Position numbers and translations under genes: made by a program. Below are positions 43,823-55,047 of a stretch of DNA of 64,000 nt, one piece after another. Each line of letters opens with the position of its first letter. Positions within the stretch are counted from its first letter, which is position 1. Where the stretch lies: contig CP136062.1 of NCBI GenBank assembly GCA_032622095.1, forward strand, positions 231,152,578 through 231,216,577. The letters are read 5' to 3'. Below the pieces are notes generated by a model that saw nothing but the letters and a program-made list of their open reading frames with translations, did no database searches and had not been told where the DNA came from. This DNA is from Siphonodentalium dalli (Eukaryota > Mollusca > Scaphopoda > Gadilida > Siphonodentaliidae).

Positions 43823-45162
43823 AAAGCCAATACATGTACCAAATAAAGAGCGTTTCATTTGACGAGTCAGTCATGGTTACGAATACATACCATTGCAGTT
43901 AAAGTGGGGTGTATATTGATGAATAATTTAGTAAAGTATTCACGATGACAACTCGAGTCCCCATTTTCTTTCACTATGACTCAATAAAGAGCGTTCCATG
44001 TTAAGAGTATTCCTTATATGGTGCGAATAAAAAGAGTTTAATAAACCGGAAATTGCTACGACTTTGATGGATATATAAAGCATGTATATCGCAAGTTCGT
44101 GTGCATGTATTTACGTGTATTGGTGTAAACAGTAAATAATCACGATGACAACTGTTCTAAGTCGAGTCCCAATTTTCCTTTACCATGACTAAATAAAGAG
44201 CGTTCACTGTAAAATAAATCACAGATGAAGACTTTGATATATTAATAAGTATATTCTACCACGATGTATAAATAAATTATCGTATATTATTTCGGTTTTA
44301 AGGTCAGTTATCTATATAAACATGTGCTCGTGTTTCTCTTTTTTTCGTTACCGGAATAGTCAAATTATATTATATATTCATATAAAGATTGCATATATGC
44401 GAAGACTTGCACAGTTAATACTAATAGACAATTATCATATCGTAAACATTCCAGTGTCCAGATCCCATGTAAAATGCGGCATGGCTTTATAATAACAACA
44501 CATCGCGATACATATAATAATAACACGCTAAAGACGTTTAATTGTGAGAACACGATGTATTTGCATTCGCAGTGTTCTCCCATTATGCGACAAACGTCAA
44601 AAGCCGCGATGGAATTCATGATCGCTTTGCGCGTGCAATCTTATGGTATCGTTGAATATCTATGCGTTGTCAATGAGTTACCACGTGGTCGATCATGTGA
44701 CTATGCTTCTGTTTACACGTGACAATCATGTGATGTGGCCGATGATCACGTGACTCGTCTACAACACAAAATCTTCGGCTAACTTCGGAATTTGTTTTAA
44801 TCGTTATAAAAATAACGATTAGCGGCCGAATATTAGATTACATGCGCATAATGGACATTTTATGTATATATTATCAGTATATTGAAAGAAAATACTAAAA
44901 AAAATTCAGGATCATATTCCTTTAACACATTAAAAATTATAAAATTGTTAAAGAATGTAAGAAAAAATGGATCCATATTTGTATGGTTTTATTGAGACAG
45001 ACCCAAGATAATTTAGGCTGTTGCAGCTTTATTTGGCCGTTTTTGGCCGGTTTGTTGGGTAAAGGGTTAAAGAGTTAATGGTCTGAATGCTATCTAATGG
45101 TGATAACTCCCCATTGAAACAGCCATAACACAGACAGTGCATTCAATTATCATTGTCACCAC

Positions 45163-45252
45163 ACTGATAATGCACTCTCTTATATATACGAGTCTCCCAT
45201 GTATAAGAGAATGCATTGGCCTAACAATATTTACCTTGCCCTTGTAATCTGA
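45163..45252 (+). repeat. MITE B fragment
   Basis: 'gcactctcttatatatacga' facing 'tataagagaatgcattggcc', then 'aacaatatttaccttgcc', matches the middle of family B. Its ends are missing. Confidence 0.65.
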
Positions 45253-46555
45253 GTTGAAGGATGTCTCAATATGCCACTCAGATGGTGATTTATTTCACTC
45301 ACATATTGTGAAGCAAAAAGTGAGTTAGTACCAGAGATATATTTGAGTAATATATTCCATTTTTATCATACATCTATTTTCTATCTGCTTTCAGGGACAT
45401 TTCAGCCATATAAAACCATGAATATCTGACACAAGAGTGAAAATGTAAAAATTCCTGCAGCTCCACGTTACGGACAGATATTTTGCTCATGCGTCATCCA
45501 AGATGGCTGCTATCTGGTCTGATCTCATCTTTTCAGATGGCATATGACGCGATTGATTCCTGCAGAAATGTACCATTCCAAAATATGTTACCTGTTCCAG
45601 TCGGTGCTCAATTTGAAAATATTTGGAAGAATTAAAGCATATTTTAGATTATATTAGGCCTACTTTAAGAGCCAAACTAATAATTTATCAAAATTTATAC
45701 AGATAGTTACGTAATAAACCGATCAACATTACACTCTTGAGGTCCGGAATGTTTTTCCTTTGAGTTAACTATTACCATACAATATTTCTAATAATAAACT
45801 GGGACATATAAATACGATGTTAATGCATTGCTCATGCATTATATCATATAATGCACGAGCAATGCATTAACATCGTTTTTGGGGTAGATATTGGATATTG
45901 TAAGCAATTTTGGGACAGACCATAAACTCTAGTTTCTCTTGTCAAACACTCATACTATTGGCTCCGTTTTCCATTGAGATTATTGTGAAAGAATACATAC
46001 CTTTATCACTCGACTTCTCATTTTGCAGCAATATGCCATTTGTTTAGATAAATCAACCCAAATGCTTTCACCTCAATCTGTGACATCACAAAATATGGAG
46101 AGATAAGTCATGACTTTTTCACTCAAACAAGAAACCTATCTCAAAACCCTGTAACTTTGAAGCCTCATATCGGGAGAGAGGCGCCTCCGTAAAATATCCC
46201 GTTTGCTGGATGTGCTTGCTGACCAAACCAGCGACCAATTAAATTAATGTTTAGCCAAATGATGAAAACCGTTGCATGTTGCCTTTAAGACCATTGGTAC
46301 GGTTTGTAAACATTACTGCTACAGCTACGTTACCGATCTCAGCACAATCAAATCATTACAGCTACATTACCGATCTTAGCCCAATCAAATCAAATACCAA
46401 TGTCCAATCAAATCTTTGATTTTGAAAAACATACTTAAATATTTGTGATGTTTGTTGAAATAATCGCTGCAACAATAATGATTACATACCATTTAAATAT
46501 GGGAAATATCGGAATTGGAGAATCATTTATAGTCCACTCATTTTGCGGGCTTAGT
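45253..46555. other. no gene; one palindrome inside
   Basis: Includes a 45-bp duplication ('tacagctacgttaccgatct', 46320-46390) and the hairpin at 45814. An acceptor-like TCTGCTTTCAG at 45394 is followed by stops in all frames. Confidence 0.35.
45814..45876. repeat. 63-base near-perfect palindrome
   Basis: 31-base arms (ACGATGTTAATGCATTGCTC...) with one mismatch face each other around a single base, giving an almost loopless hairpin or cruciform. Confidence 0.85.
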
Positions 46556-46900
46556 GTCACCAAATTCATCATCTGGGGACCTCATTCTGCATGGCCTCAT
46601 CTGCTATGGGAGACCTAGAAACAGATTTAAGTTCCCAGATGGTGAAAACGGTTACATGTATGTGCTTCCATTGGGCACCAAAAATGTGCATTGTGTCGTC
46701 TGCCAATTTGGGGATATAGAGAAATTAAACTAAAAATGAAACTTTCTAAAGAAACTTAATTAAATAATAAAAATACTTTCCTGAGCACAATGAGGTCCCC
46801 AGAAGGTGAATTTGGTGATGCTAGCTCACTGTAAAGTAGCATCGCTAAATTCACCTTCTGGGGACCTCATTCTGCAAATGTCCAGCAGCATATTTTCAGG
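46555..46900. mobile_element. MITE E copy
   Basis: 'aatgaggtccccagaaggtg' faces 'caccttctggggacctcatt' around a 'gctagctcactgtaaagtag' centre (46789-46873). The left extension, 'ggcctcatctgctatgggag' to 'gccaatttggggatatagag', recurs near 52080 and 60900. A foldback family with ill-defined outer ends. Confidence 0.7.
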
Positions 46901-47014
46901 CCTGCCAATGACACAAATAGGGCTGTGTGTATTTATACCATACATGGTTACTTATTATAACAGCCAAAATGTCATTATTCATCTTATCACTGTAATGTGT
47001 TCCGTCTCATATCA

Positions 47015-47623
47015 TCTCATATATATTTTGAAGACCTCTGTTTGTCTGTCTGTCTGTATGTCATTTATAAAAATCTACGATCGGGACGAAACTTGGTACG
47101 TGTGTGTAGTTTGACCAGGCGGTCGACGTTGTCGTATTGGCGAGCCTGTGCGGCGCCCACTTCGCGCATGCGCAGACGAGATCTCGGAAATGGGTGGAGC
47201 TATCGACTTGAAATTTGCTATGTGAATGTATCTTGTACCGGATACAAATTTTATCGGGTCGCCGAGCCTGTGCGACGCCAGCTTCGCGCATGCGCAGACC
47301 AGATCTCGGAAACGGGTGGAGCTATCGACTTGAAATTTGCTATGTGAATGTATCTTGCCCCGGTTACGAATTTTATCGGGTCGCCGAGCCCGTGCGACGC
47401 CAGCTTCGCGCATGCGCAGACGAGATCTCGGAAACGGGTGGAGCTATCGACTTGAAATTTGCTATGTGAATGTATCTTGCCCCGGATACGAATTTTATCG
47501 GGTCGCCGAGCCCGTGCGACGCCAGCTTCGCGCATGCGCAGACCAGATCTCGGAAACGGGTGGAGCTATCGACTTGAAATTTGGTTTTTGAATAGCCCGG
47601 ACAACGTCGGGCTCATCGGCTAG
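47015..47623 (+). mobile_element. Helitron-like non-autonomous element with 122-bp units
   Basis: It starts A|TCTCATATATATTTTGAAGA and ends in a hairpin (CCCGGAC/GTCGGGC at 47595-47612) followed by CTAG|T (47620-47623). TC start, 3' hairpin, CTAG end and A/T host bases are the Helitron signature. Four copies of a 122-bp unit ('gcgcatgcgcagacgagatc', 'tatcgacttgaaatttgcta', 'ttttatcgggtcgccgagcc') lie between, at about 47164, 47286, 47408 and 47530. Open frames through them are artefacts. No Rep/helicase. Confidence 0.75.
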
Positions 47624-47715
47624 TTATATAAAACAGTGTGTGTCTGTGTTTTTGTGAAGGGTGTCAAGCAGGGACATGAGTCCGAATATAACTTTTGTCC
47701 CTGTTTGTTTTTATA

Positions 47716-47911
47716 CAGTAATGCCCTAAATAATCAACTCCTTAACCACAGCAGAATTATGGGTAATTTTTCAAGGTTTAGTCGGAAATATGGCTTGTTG
47801 CTCTCAGTGAGCTTTCTGATGAATGGCAACAAGCCATATTTCCGACTAAATCCTGAAAAGTTACCCATAATTCTGCTGTGGTTAAGGAGTCGATTATTTA
47901 GGGCATTACTG
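47716..47911. mobile_element. MITE C, copy 2
   Basis: A 196-bp palindrome with CAGTAATGCCCTAA ends between TA dinucleotides (47714-47715 and 47912-47913). It is the same family as 32286-32499. Confidence 0.85.
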
Positions 47912-48685
47912 TACTTGAAATACATCTGGGAGGGGGATACGGATTCATGAATTTATTTTTCATTTCTAGGGACAGTCCTCTATTAACCATAAGTGTCGAA
48001 CCAGACTACACCCTCATTTGCATACCGCCATTTTGAACAAATTTCCTGGTTGTCATTTAAAATATGGAGCAGATATCATGATGGTTACTGTCAAAAGTTT
48101 CTTTGTTCCATCATATCACTTTAATGTGTTCTGTCTCATATTGCTCTTATACGTGTCATATGCTGTTATATTTAATGTTTTTACCTCAACTCAGATGAAG
48201 TCTCTGGTGGAGCTATAGTCATCGCTCCATCTGTCCATCAATAATTTTTTAAACGTCTTCTTCTCCATAACCAGCAGATCGAATATTTGGTGTGGATGTT
48301 CCCTAGGTAACTCACATTGAGATTTGTTAAAATGAGTTCACTAAGTCATATAGTTACGAAGCCAGGACCATAACTTTCCCTCCATAGTAATTCTTAAAAT
48401 GACTTCTCAAGAGCCATCAGGCCTATTTAGAATAGAGGTAGAAATGTCACCGGCACCAGTGGGGAACAACCGTTAATTGGGAAACGACCCGTGCAACAAA
48501 CCTTCCAAGAAACAATGTTTAACCCTTTCATGATGGTAGCTCCGCTGGTACAGCATTAAATATCGTGTGCCAATGCATTCTCTTATATATGCAAGTTTCC
48601 CCATAGGGAGCCTCATATATAAGAGAATGCACTGGCTGTCAAGGTCAATAATGTTAGGCCAATGGATTCTCTTATACCGGGTATA

Positions 48686-48831
48686 TAGTAATGCCCTAAT
48701 TAATCGACTTCATAACCACAGCAGAATTATCGGTAATTTTTCAGGATTTAGTCAGAAATATGGCTTGTTGCCATTCATCGGAAAGCTCTCGGGTGCGGTG
48801 GTTATGGAGTCGATTAATTAGGGCATTACTG
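48686..48831. mobile_element. MITE C, copy 3, internally deleted
   Basis: TAGTAATGCCCTAATT and its inverted partner lie between TA dinucleotides. The right arm lacks about 60 bases of the usual palindrome ('ctctcgggtgcggtggtta'). Confidence 0.8.
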
Positions 48832-48851
48832 TATGCGGGACTCGCATATAC

Positions 48852-50393
48852 GAGGGCCCCTTCCCCCCCTTTTCGTACGCCGGATTCGACCCATTTTGGA
48901 CCCGTACGCCGGATTCAAGACACAAATTAAGCTGGATTCCGGATTCATGTATTTATATAAACGGATTCCATTTCGGGTGAAATATTGCGATTTGGTTCCT
49001 AATTTGGTCATAATAGATCATAATATCATGAATTTTATAGGATCCAATCTGATGAACACTCTTATAGGACTTAGTCCGTATATATTCGTTTGTATACGGT
49101 GCTCTTTATCTTTCCGGTCATTATTTGCGGCAACATATCTCAAAAATTGCCCCAAAGACATAGCAAAACAATTTGGATGATGGACTGCCAATTATATTTC
49201 CGTGAAAATGCACTGTGGGCATAAACTTAACCCACAATTCAAAAATATGTATGTTATATTGGGCTACCATCAACATATAAGCAACGGTACCTCCGATGGC
49301 TAGATAAAACAATATAACCTTGCCAGGATAGTGTGTGGATTTCAACCATGCTATATGTAAAACTGTTTACTCTCCGACACTTAGCTATATCACCAAACAC
49401 ATTAATTCAAATGGCGTTTGTTTGGCGGTTTACATGCGATGTGTTAAGCATGATTGTTAATATTATTATCTGGGACCCAAGCGGCCATATACACGCATGC
49501 AAATACATGGATGTGTATTGTTTGACCAGTGGATATATACATATTATCGGGAGCTCCAACTCCCGTGCTACATGCATATATTTATATATCAAAATCAATA
49601 TGTAATCATCGATTAATCCCCAATTTTCTAGTGGAGCGTGCGCATTATGTTATTGATCTGTCCGACCGTCTGTCCATCCATCATTCGGTATTGGTTTATG
49701 TGTGGTGGCTTAAGATACGTATCAACTTTCTAAACTTAATTTAGTATTTGGGTTTTCTAACACAGAGTGCAGGCCGAGACCACGTGTTCGGTGACCGCCG
49801 GCCAATTTCCGCTATAGAATAGGGTCCCCCTTTTTTGTTGGGATTTCCTTCCATGTGCGTCCCCATGTGGGGGCATTGGTAAGTCCAAACTGGTTTTACT
49901 GGGATTACTGATCCGGTGCAGGTTGGGTTTGAGTTTGGAGTCCACCCGAGGGTTTTACATGTGTTATCACATCGGGGTATTAATTCTGGGTCAATATATC
50001 ACGCCCATATAAAGAGCGTTTAATTTATTAGTTTTTACACGGGAATGTGATAAAGATCGGTTAATCCAAGGAAGTCTAGACGCATATTCTATACCTTTGT
50101 TACTCTTATCCTAACATTGTGTAAACTGTCGCAAGGTAGACTGCTCTGGACCTCATTGGTGGAGTTTCCACTACCGGGGTTCAAGGTGGGGTGCCTTTAT
50201 ATGTGGGACCTGCTCATATATTATGGGTATCACAAAATTAAGCTATAATATCATGTAAACTGGACGTGAAATCGGTATTTGTTTCTTAAACTGGATTCCG
50301 GATTCCAGGGTCAATTTGAAGCTGGATTCCGGATTCCAGCGTCATTTTAAAAACTGGATTCCGGACTCAAGGGGGGAGTGGGAAGGGGCCCTC
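48852..50393. mobile_element. element D, 1542 bp, GAGGGCCCCTTCC termini, 6-bp TSD
   Basis: ATATAC (48846-48851 and 50394-50399) flanks inverted termini GAGGGCCCCTTCCCC. Near both ends are repeated 'ccggattc' words: 48880, 48911 and 48938 at the left, and three 'ctggattccggattc' units at 50291-50365. They point the same way at both ends. The interior has AAAGAGCGTT at about 50013 and scattered short frames without recognised domains. I cannot assign a superfamily. Confidence 0.75.
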
Positions 50394-50471
50394 ATATACC
50401 GGTATAAGAGAAAGAATTGGCATAAGGTTTTCGCAAAATTTCAGGAAGCTCCAGTCATCGAAGGGTTAAGT

Positions 50472-50627
50472 TTGGATATGAGTCCGGTGATTTCTGACAA
50501 GAGTTGTCAAGCTCCATGCAGAGTTCAGTCCCCTACGCTGCCCGCACGTAATGTAAAGAAATGTCACATTTATTTATTTAAGACTTTTGTAGGATACAAT
50601 TCATTCTGCATTACTCTGAGAAACTGA
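50472..50627 (+). CDS. possible terminal exon
   Basis: A frame of about 50 codons (MSPVISDKSCQAPCRVQSP, TLPARNVKKCHIYLFKTF, ending ITLRN) runs to TGA. AATAAA follows at 50694-50699. The only nearby acceptor is the TTAAG at the edge of MITE B, so splicing is uncertain. It could end the plus-strand gene suggested by 33544 and 38186, although its phase does not fit the 38476 donor directly. Cysteine-rich start, no known domain. Confidence 0.3.
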   Translation: MDMSPVISDKSCQAPCRVQSPTLPARNVKKCHIYLFKTFVGYNSFCITLRN

Positions 50628-51037
50628 ACCGCTCATATTGATTTGAAAATTGTCTAGATCAAGCCAGAATGAATTGTAATTGACGAAACACTTCAATAAA
50701 AAAAATTCAATTTAATTAAGAAAATACACATGCCGACAGCGTTCAGACATTGCGTGGTGAGGCGTCTGAACTCTGTTTTGCAACTTGAAGAGTTGTAAGT
50801 ATCCCGTTTTCAAATTATTATTAGCATTGTCTTATTTTTTGTTGTGCCTTGTTTACCAAATTAATGAAATAACTTGAAATCAGAATGTGCTAGACTTACT
50901 GAAAGAGTTAACTACTGTTATAGCACATGTAGATGATACTTCTATTGCATTTACAATATATTCTGTTTTGATATATTTGTTCAATTTTACACCTTAAATT
51001 CTTATTGTTGTCATAAACTGCTTTGAATCTAATCATG

Positions 51038-51347
51038 TCTCGATTACTGGATGGCAGCACTGGGCGAACGACATCCGTAAAACCCTCACTCGATTACTGG
51101 ATGAGAGCACTGGGTGAACGGCATCCGTATAAAACCCTCACTCGATTACTGGATGAGAGCACTGGGTGAAAGGCATCCATATAAAACCCTCACTCGATTA
51201 CTGGATGAGAGCACTGGGTGAACGGCATCCGTATAAAACCCTCACTCGATTACTGGATGAGAGCACTGGGTGAACGGCATCCGTATAAAACCCTCACTCG
51301 ATTACTGGATGAGAGCACTGGGTGAACGGCATCCGTATAAAACCCTC
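51038..51347 (+). repeat. 52-bp minisatellite, six copies
   Basis: 'ctcgattactggatgagagc' and 'actgggtgaacggcatccgt' then 'ataaaaccct' repeat. The first copy is most diverged and the last four are nearly identical. Confidence 0.9.
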
Positions 51348-51392
51348 AATTTGTTTACAAGCAGGTCTCAAAATATGGTGCTGGACATTTGC

Positions 51393-52083
51393 AGAATGGG
51401 GTCCCCAGAGGGTGAATTTAGTGATGCTACCCCACAGTGGGCAAGGATCACCAAATTCATCCTCTGGGTAGGGCCCTGCGAATCGGGCATTTTCATTTCG
51501 AATCGAATCTCGAATCGAATCAAGTGATTCCGAATCGAATCGAATATCGAATCAAATAATTGCATCAGTGGTATCAAAAATGAAGATATAGATATCACTG
51601 GACTGAGTGGCCAAACCGGTATCAATTTGCTCACTTGGTAACAACGATAAGTGATCATCAGTATATAATGTAAATATCCATTAATGGATCAAATTCGCAT
51701 TTAACCAATTAAGTCCGCGTTGTTCTGTCCATCTCTGCTATAAAATAATGAAACAGTATCTTAAGCAATAATGAAGTCAGTAAGCAATCACATGCAGCTG
51801 AAGTTTGACATATATGAAATTTTGCTAGATCAGTTACATCAGTCGTGCATTGCTTCGGTGGTCTATATAGTATAGCTCAGTCTACAACATTGGTCATGTG
51901 GTCTTTCGTTGATATCATAAACTATCTTCGCGAAAAAGCATAGGTGTCCGTTGAGAATGCAACTGGTGCCAATAATTCGATACAATTCGAATTAGGACAG
52001 CCGATTTTGAATAGAATCGAATTAGACTAAAGATTCCGAATCGAATCGATTCGCAGGGCCCTACCTCTGGGGACCTCATTCTG
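51393..52083. mobile_element. MITE E copy interrupted by a hAT MITE
   Basis: 'atggggtccccagagggtga' to 'ccaaattcatcctctggg' is separated from its last bases 'ggacctcattctg' (52071-52083) by the insertion 51469-52063. Confidence 0.8.
51469..52063. mobile_element. hAT-type MITE, 595 bp, exact 8-bp TSD
   Basis: TAGGGCCCTGCGAATCG termini, inverted and identical, are flanked by CCTCTGGG on both sides (51461-51468 and 52064-52071). 'cgaatcgaatc' words cluster just inside both ends. The host MITE's palindrome predicts the empty site, which confirms the duplication. No transposase. Confidence 0.9.
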
Positions 52084-52367
52084 TATGGCCTCTTCTGCTA
52101 TGGGAGACCAAGATTTAAGTTCCTAGAGGGTGAGAATGGTAATGTACACCCATTGGGCACCTCGATTATGCATTGTGTCATCTACCAATTTGGGGATATA
52201 GAGAAAATAAACTAAAAAAATAAAAATAAACTTTCTAAAGTGTCCTCGGCCAATTTGGGGATATGTATAAAGAAACGGAACTAAAAAAGAAAAAACTTTC
52301 TAAAGAATTAAAAAAAACTTGTTAATTTGTTAATAAAAATACTTTCCAGAGGAGATGAGGCCTAAGC

Positions 52368-52450
52368 ATAATGAGGTCCCCAGAGGGTGAATTTATTGAT
52401 GCTATCCCGCTGTGTGTGATAGTGTCACTAAATTCACATTTTCTCTGGAA
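52368..52450. mobile_element. MITE E fragment
   Basis: 'ataatgaggtccccagaggg' to 'agtgtcactaaattcac' matches the left arm and centre of family E. The right arm is lost. Confidence 0.7.
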
Positions 52451-54401
52451 AACAAGGCTTTGTTTACTAATAAATCTTGTTACTTTGACATTCAATGGAC
52501 CTCTGATAGACGCATGTTTGATAATATTGTGCTTGGGGAAATTTAAGTCTGGTCTCATGTTCATAACACAAAGCGTCCATTTGACCTACCTTACTCGTAT
52601 TTAAATTCGCGCAGTACTTTTTTTCACGCACCCCTCAGTGCGCGAATTTAAAACCGAGCGAAAAATAGTACGACTTCCTGAGTTTAAACTAATTAACTAC
52701 AGGGAAAACAAGATCGATTGTTATGTTGATGAGTTACACTCATTACGAACGGTTGGGAACTGAATAGACAATTAGGCCTATACATGTAGGCCTATATTTA
52801 TATTAGATCAACCAATATACAACATTCAAGACCATTGTAAATGACAAGCGACGTATTAATTATGGTAACGTCTACGAAATACTTGTAAGAAATACACATA
52901 TTTTAGAATTACATGTGCATGAATGTACGGCCTCATATCCACCACCCTGGATTAACACCGTGACCATACAGTCTGAGACGGTCACTATGAATACCGAACA
53001 CAAGTCCAAATGAAAGTGTCAATGACACTGTAGCTCAACTTGGAAAGGGAATAATTTAATGTATTACAGTCAATGGAGCGATTAGGAATGTAGAAAGTTG
53101 AATGTCTAATACTAGTTTATAGACATGAAGAGAAAAGTAAAATCCAAGATGGCTGCTGACGGCCATGTCTTCGGCCGAATGACCCCAAAATGATTATATC
53201 CCATCCACATGTCATCGTTAACTTCCATGACAAATTTTATGATGATCAGACTAAAGGTACGACCTGTAGCCCATGCTAATGGATTGAATTTAGTCATACA
53301 AAAAGTAAAATCCAAGATGGCTGCTGGCGGCCATGTTTTTTGGACGAATGACCCCAAAATGACTCGTTCCCATCTACATGTCATTGTTAACATCCAGGAC
53401 AAATTTTATGATGATCAGACTAAAAGTACGACCTGTAGCCCATGCTAAATGATTTAGTCATACAAAAAGTAAAATCCAAGATGGCTGCTGGCGGCCATGT
53501 TTTTTGTCCGAATGACCTCAAAATGACTCGTTCCAATCTACACGTCATTGCTAACATCCATGACAAATTTTATGATGATCAGACTAAAGGTACGACCTGT
53601 AGCCCGTGCTAAAGGATTTAGTCATACAATGAGTAAAATCCAAGATGGCTGCTGCGGTCATGTTTTTTGGCCGAATGACCCCAAAATTAATCGTTCCCAT
53701 CTACATGTCAATATTAATATGCATGATAAATTTTATGATGATCAGACGAACAGTACGACCTGTAGCCTGTGCTAATGGATTGAATTTTGAAATCAAAGAT
53801 GGCCACTGGCGGCCATGTTTTTCATCCAAATGACCCCAAAATGACTCGTTCCCATCTACATTACAATTTCAACAGCCATAACAAAATTTATGATGATCAG
53901 ACTAAAAGTACGACATGTAGCCCGTGCTAAATGATTTAGTCATACAAAGAGTCAAATCCAAGATGGCTTCTGGTGGCCATGTTTTTTGGCCGAATCACCC
54001 CAAAATGACTCGTTCCCATCTACATGTCATTATTAACATTCATGACAAATTTTATGATGATCAGACTAAAAGTACGACCTGTAGCCCGTGCTAAATGATT
54101 TAGTCATACAAAGAGTAAAATCCAAGATGGCTGCTGGCGGCCATGTTTTTTGGCCGAATGACCTCAAAATGACTTGTTTCCATCTACATGTCATTGTTAA
54201 CATCCATGACAAATTTTATGATGATCAGACTAAAGGTACGACCTGTAGCCTGTGCTAATGGATTGAATTTTGAAATCAAAGATGGCCACTGGTGGCCATG
54301 TTTTTCATCCGAATGACCCCAAAATGACTCGTTCCCATCTACATTACAATTTCAACAGCCATAAAAAATTTCATGATGATCAGACTCAAGGTACGACCTG
54401 T

Positions 54402-55047
54402 GGTGACACTCCACAGTTTCGAATGATCAGTAGGGGTAAATTTCTTAGAATAGAGTACCAGTGTTTTCTGTCACCATGGGTGTGGTATGTTTATTGAGAG
54501 AAGGTTAGTTATGAATTTGTGGATTTTTAGAGGATGTCTTTGAGTTTTGAAAAATATTGTTTCAGGTGACCTTGACCCCACCAGTATGAAGTAGTAGCGA
54601 TTTCTGCGAAACAGTGGCTCCAGACACCAGCGTGACTTTTTAGCACCTAAAATTTGTCATCTGCATGAAAAATATTTTTAAAAGAATTACAGTGGTGAGA
54701 AGTTTGAATTTTTTTGATATTTTTGTGAGGAAACAGTGTTCTTCCAGACAACATAGGCGGCTATACCATAGATTGTCTGGTTTTTGTGTCCCATGGGCCT
54801 GAAAATCGCTTATTTTGGCCATTTTTGCATCAAAATTTCATTTTTCAGGCACACAATCAAGGGGCATAACTCTTGCTACCCCCATTAAAATGACAATTCT
54901 GTACCAAAATCTTTAAGCCTAGTATGTGCTCAACCCAGGTATGTATACATTGTATATGTGTTGTGGGATCACATTTCAGTTATTTTTCATTGAATTGGTG
55001 CCCCTTTATTTTTGCACCAATCCCTGCAGAAACTGTGGAGTGTCACC
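54402..55047. mobile_element. 646-bp inverted-repeat element, TSD TGT
   Basis: GGTGACACTCCACAGTTTC and its exact inverse are flanked by TGT (54399-54401 and 55048-55050) within an M unit ('gacctgt|agcccgtg' when empty). Three-base duplications occur in Harbinger- and CACTA-like groups, but the terminus is not diagnostic. Confidence 0.8.

Larger units (their letters stand above)
42866..44921 (+). mobile_element. degenerate Kolobok-like THAP element, copy 2
   Basis: A 2056-bp element between TTAA (42862-42865 and 44922-44925) has imperfect ends AGGATTGCTATCCTGA and (inverted) AGGAATATGATCCTGA. It matches 8307-10483 inverted. In its coding orientation it holds a conserved short frame (43109-43294), a TATA-like TTATAAAA (about 43319), then the THAP frame, then a non-coding half with AATAAAGAGCGTT words (43846, 43984, 44195) and a subterminal CACGTG cluster. 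No catalytic DDE region is seen. The flanking MITE A gives a clean empty-site comparison. Confidence 0.8.
42767..45066 (+). mobile_element. MITE A, copy 2, interrupted by the THAP element
   Basis: Family A ends (CCCTTTACCCAACA) and TTAA (42763-42766 and 45067-45070) enclose the first hairpin and the right portion of the MITE. The 2056-bp THAP element replaces the middle, at a TTAA present in intact copies ('ggcttaacacatt'). Confidence 0.85.
42670..45074. mobile_element. element I, about 100-bp TTAA MITE, split
   Basis: The left part 42670-42766 starts CTCTTTACCACC. The right end is the AGAG at 45071-45074, so removing MITE A leaves a unit ending GGTGTTAAAGAG, with terminal inverted repeats CTCTTTA.CACC and outer TTAA at 42666 and 45075. 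It is inferred from the reconstructed junction. Confidence 0.6.
41437..45175. mobile_element. foldback J, split by a nest of TTAA elements
   Basis: The arms 41437-41530 and 45079-45175 are nearly perfect reverse complements ('gtggtgacaatgataattga', 'atgcactgtctgtgttatgg', 'gagttatcaccattagatag', 'cattcagacca'). In the uninterrupted state they would meet at a central TTAA (gaccaTTAAtggtc). Into that TTAA lie element H (41535-42665) and element I (42670-45074), which in turn contains MITE A and the THAP element. The TTAA copies at 41531, 42666 and 45075 mark the boundaries. Confidence 0.8.
48523..50465 (+). mobile_element. MITE B, copy with two nested insertions
   Basis: TTAA (48519-48522 and 50466-50469) bounds family B ends: CCCTTTCATGATGG and (inverted) CCCTTCGATGACTGG. 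The first hairpin (48572-48630) is intact. The second is split by MITE C (48686-48831) and element D (48852-50393), after which 'ataagagaaagaattggcat' resumes. Confidence 0.8.

Noticed and set aside
43683-43874. 63-codon minus-strand frame opposite the THAP region
   Set aside because: Antisense shadow of the THAP frame.
45395-45440. Exon after the acceptor TCTGCTTTCAG
   Set aside because: All three frames close within fifteen codons.
47061-47591. Several overlapping 75-115 codon frames on both strands
   Set aside because: Shadows of four 122-bp Helitron units.
50731-50793. Possible exon MPTAFRHCVVRRLNSVLQLE ending at GTAAGT
   Set aside because: Good donor, but no acceptor or promoter support, and it follows a likely poly(A) signal.
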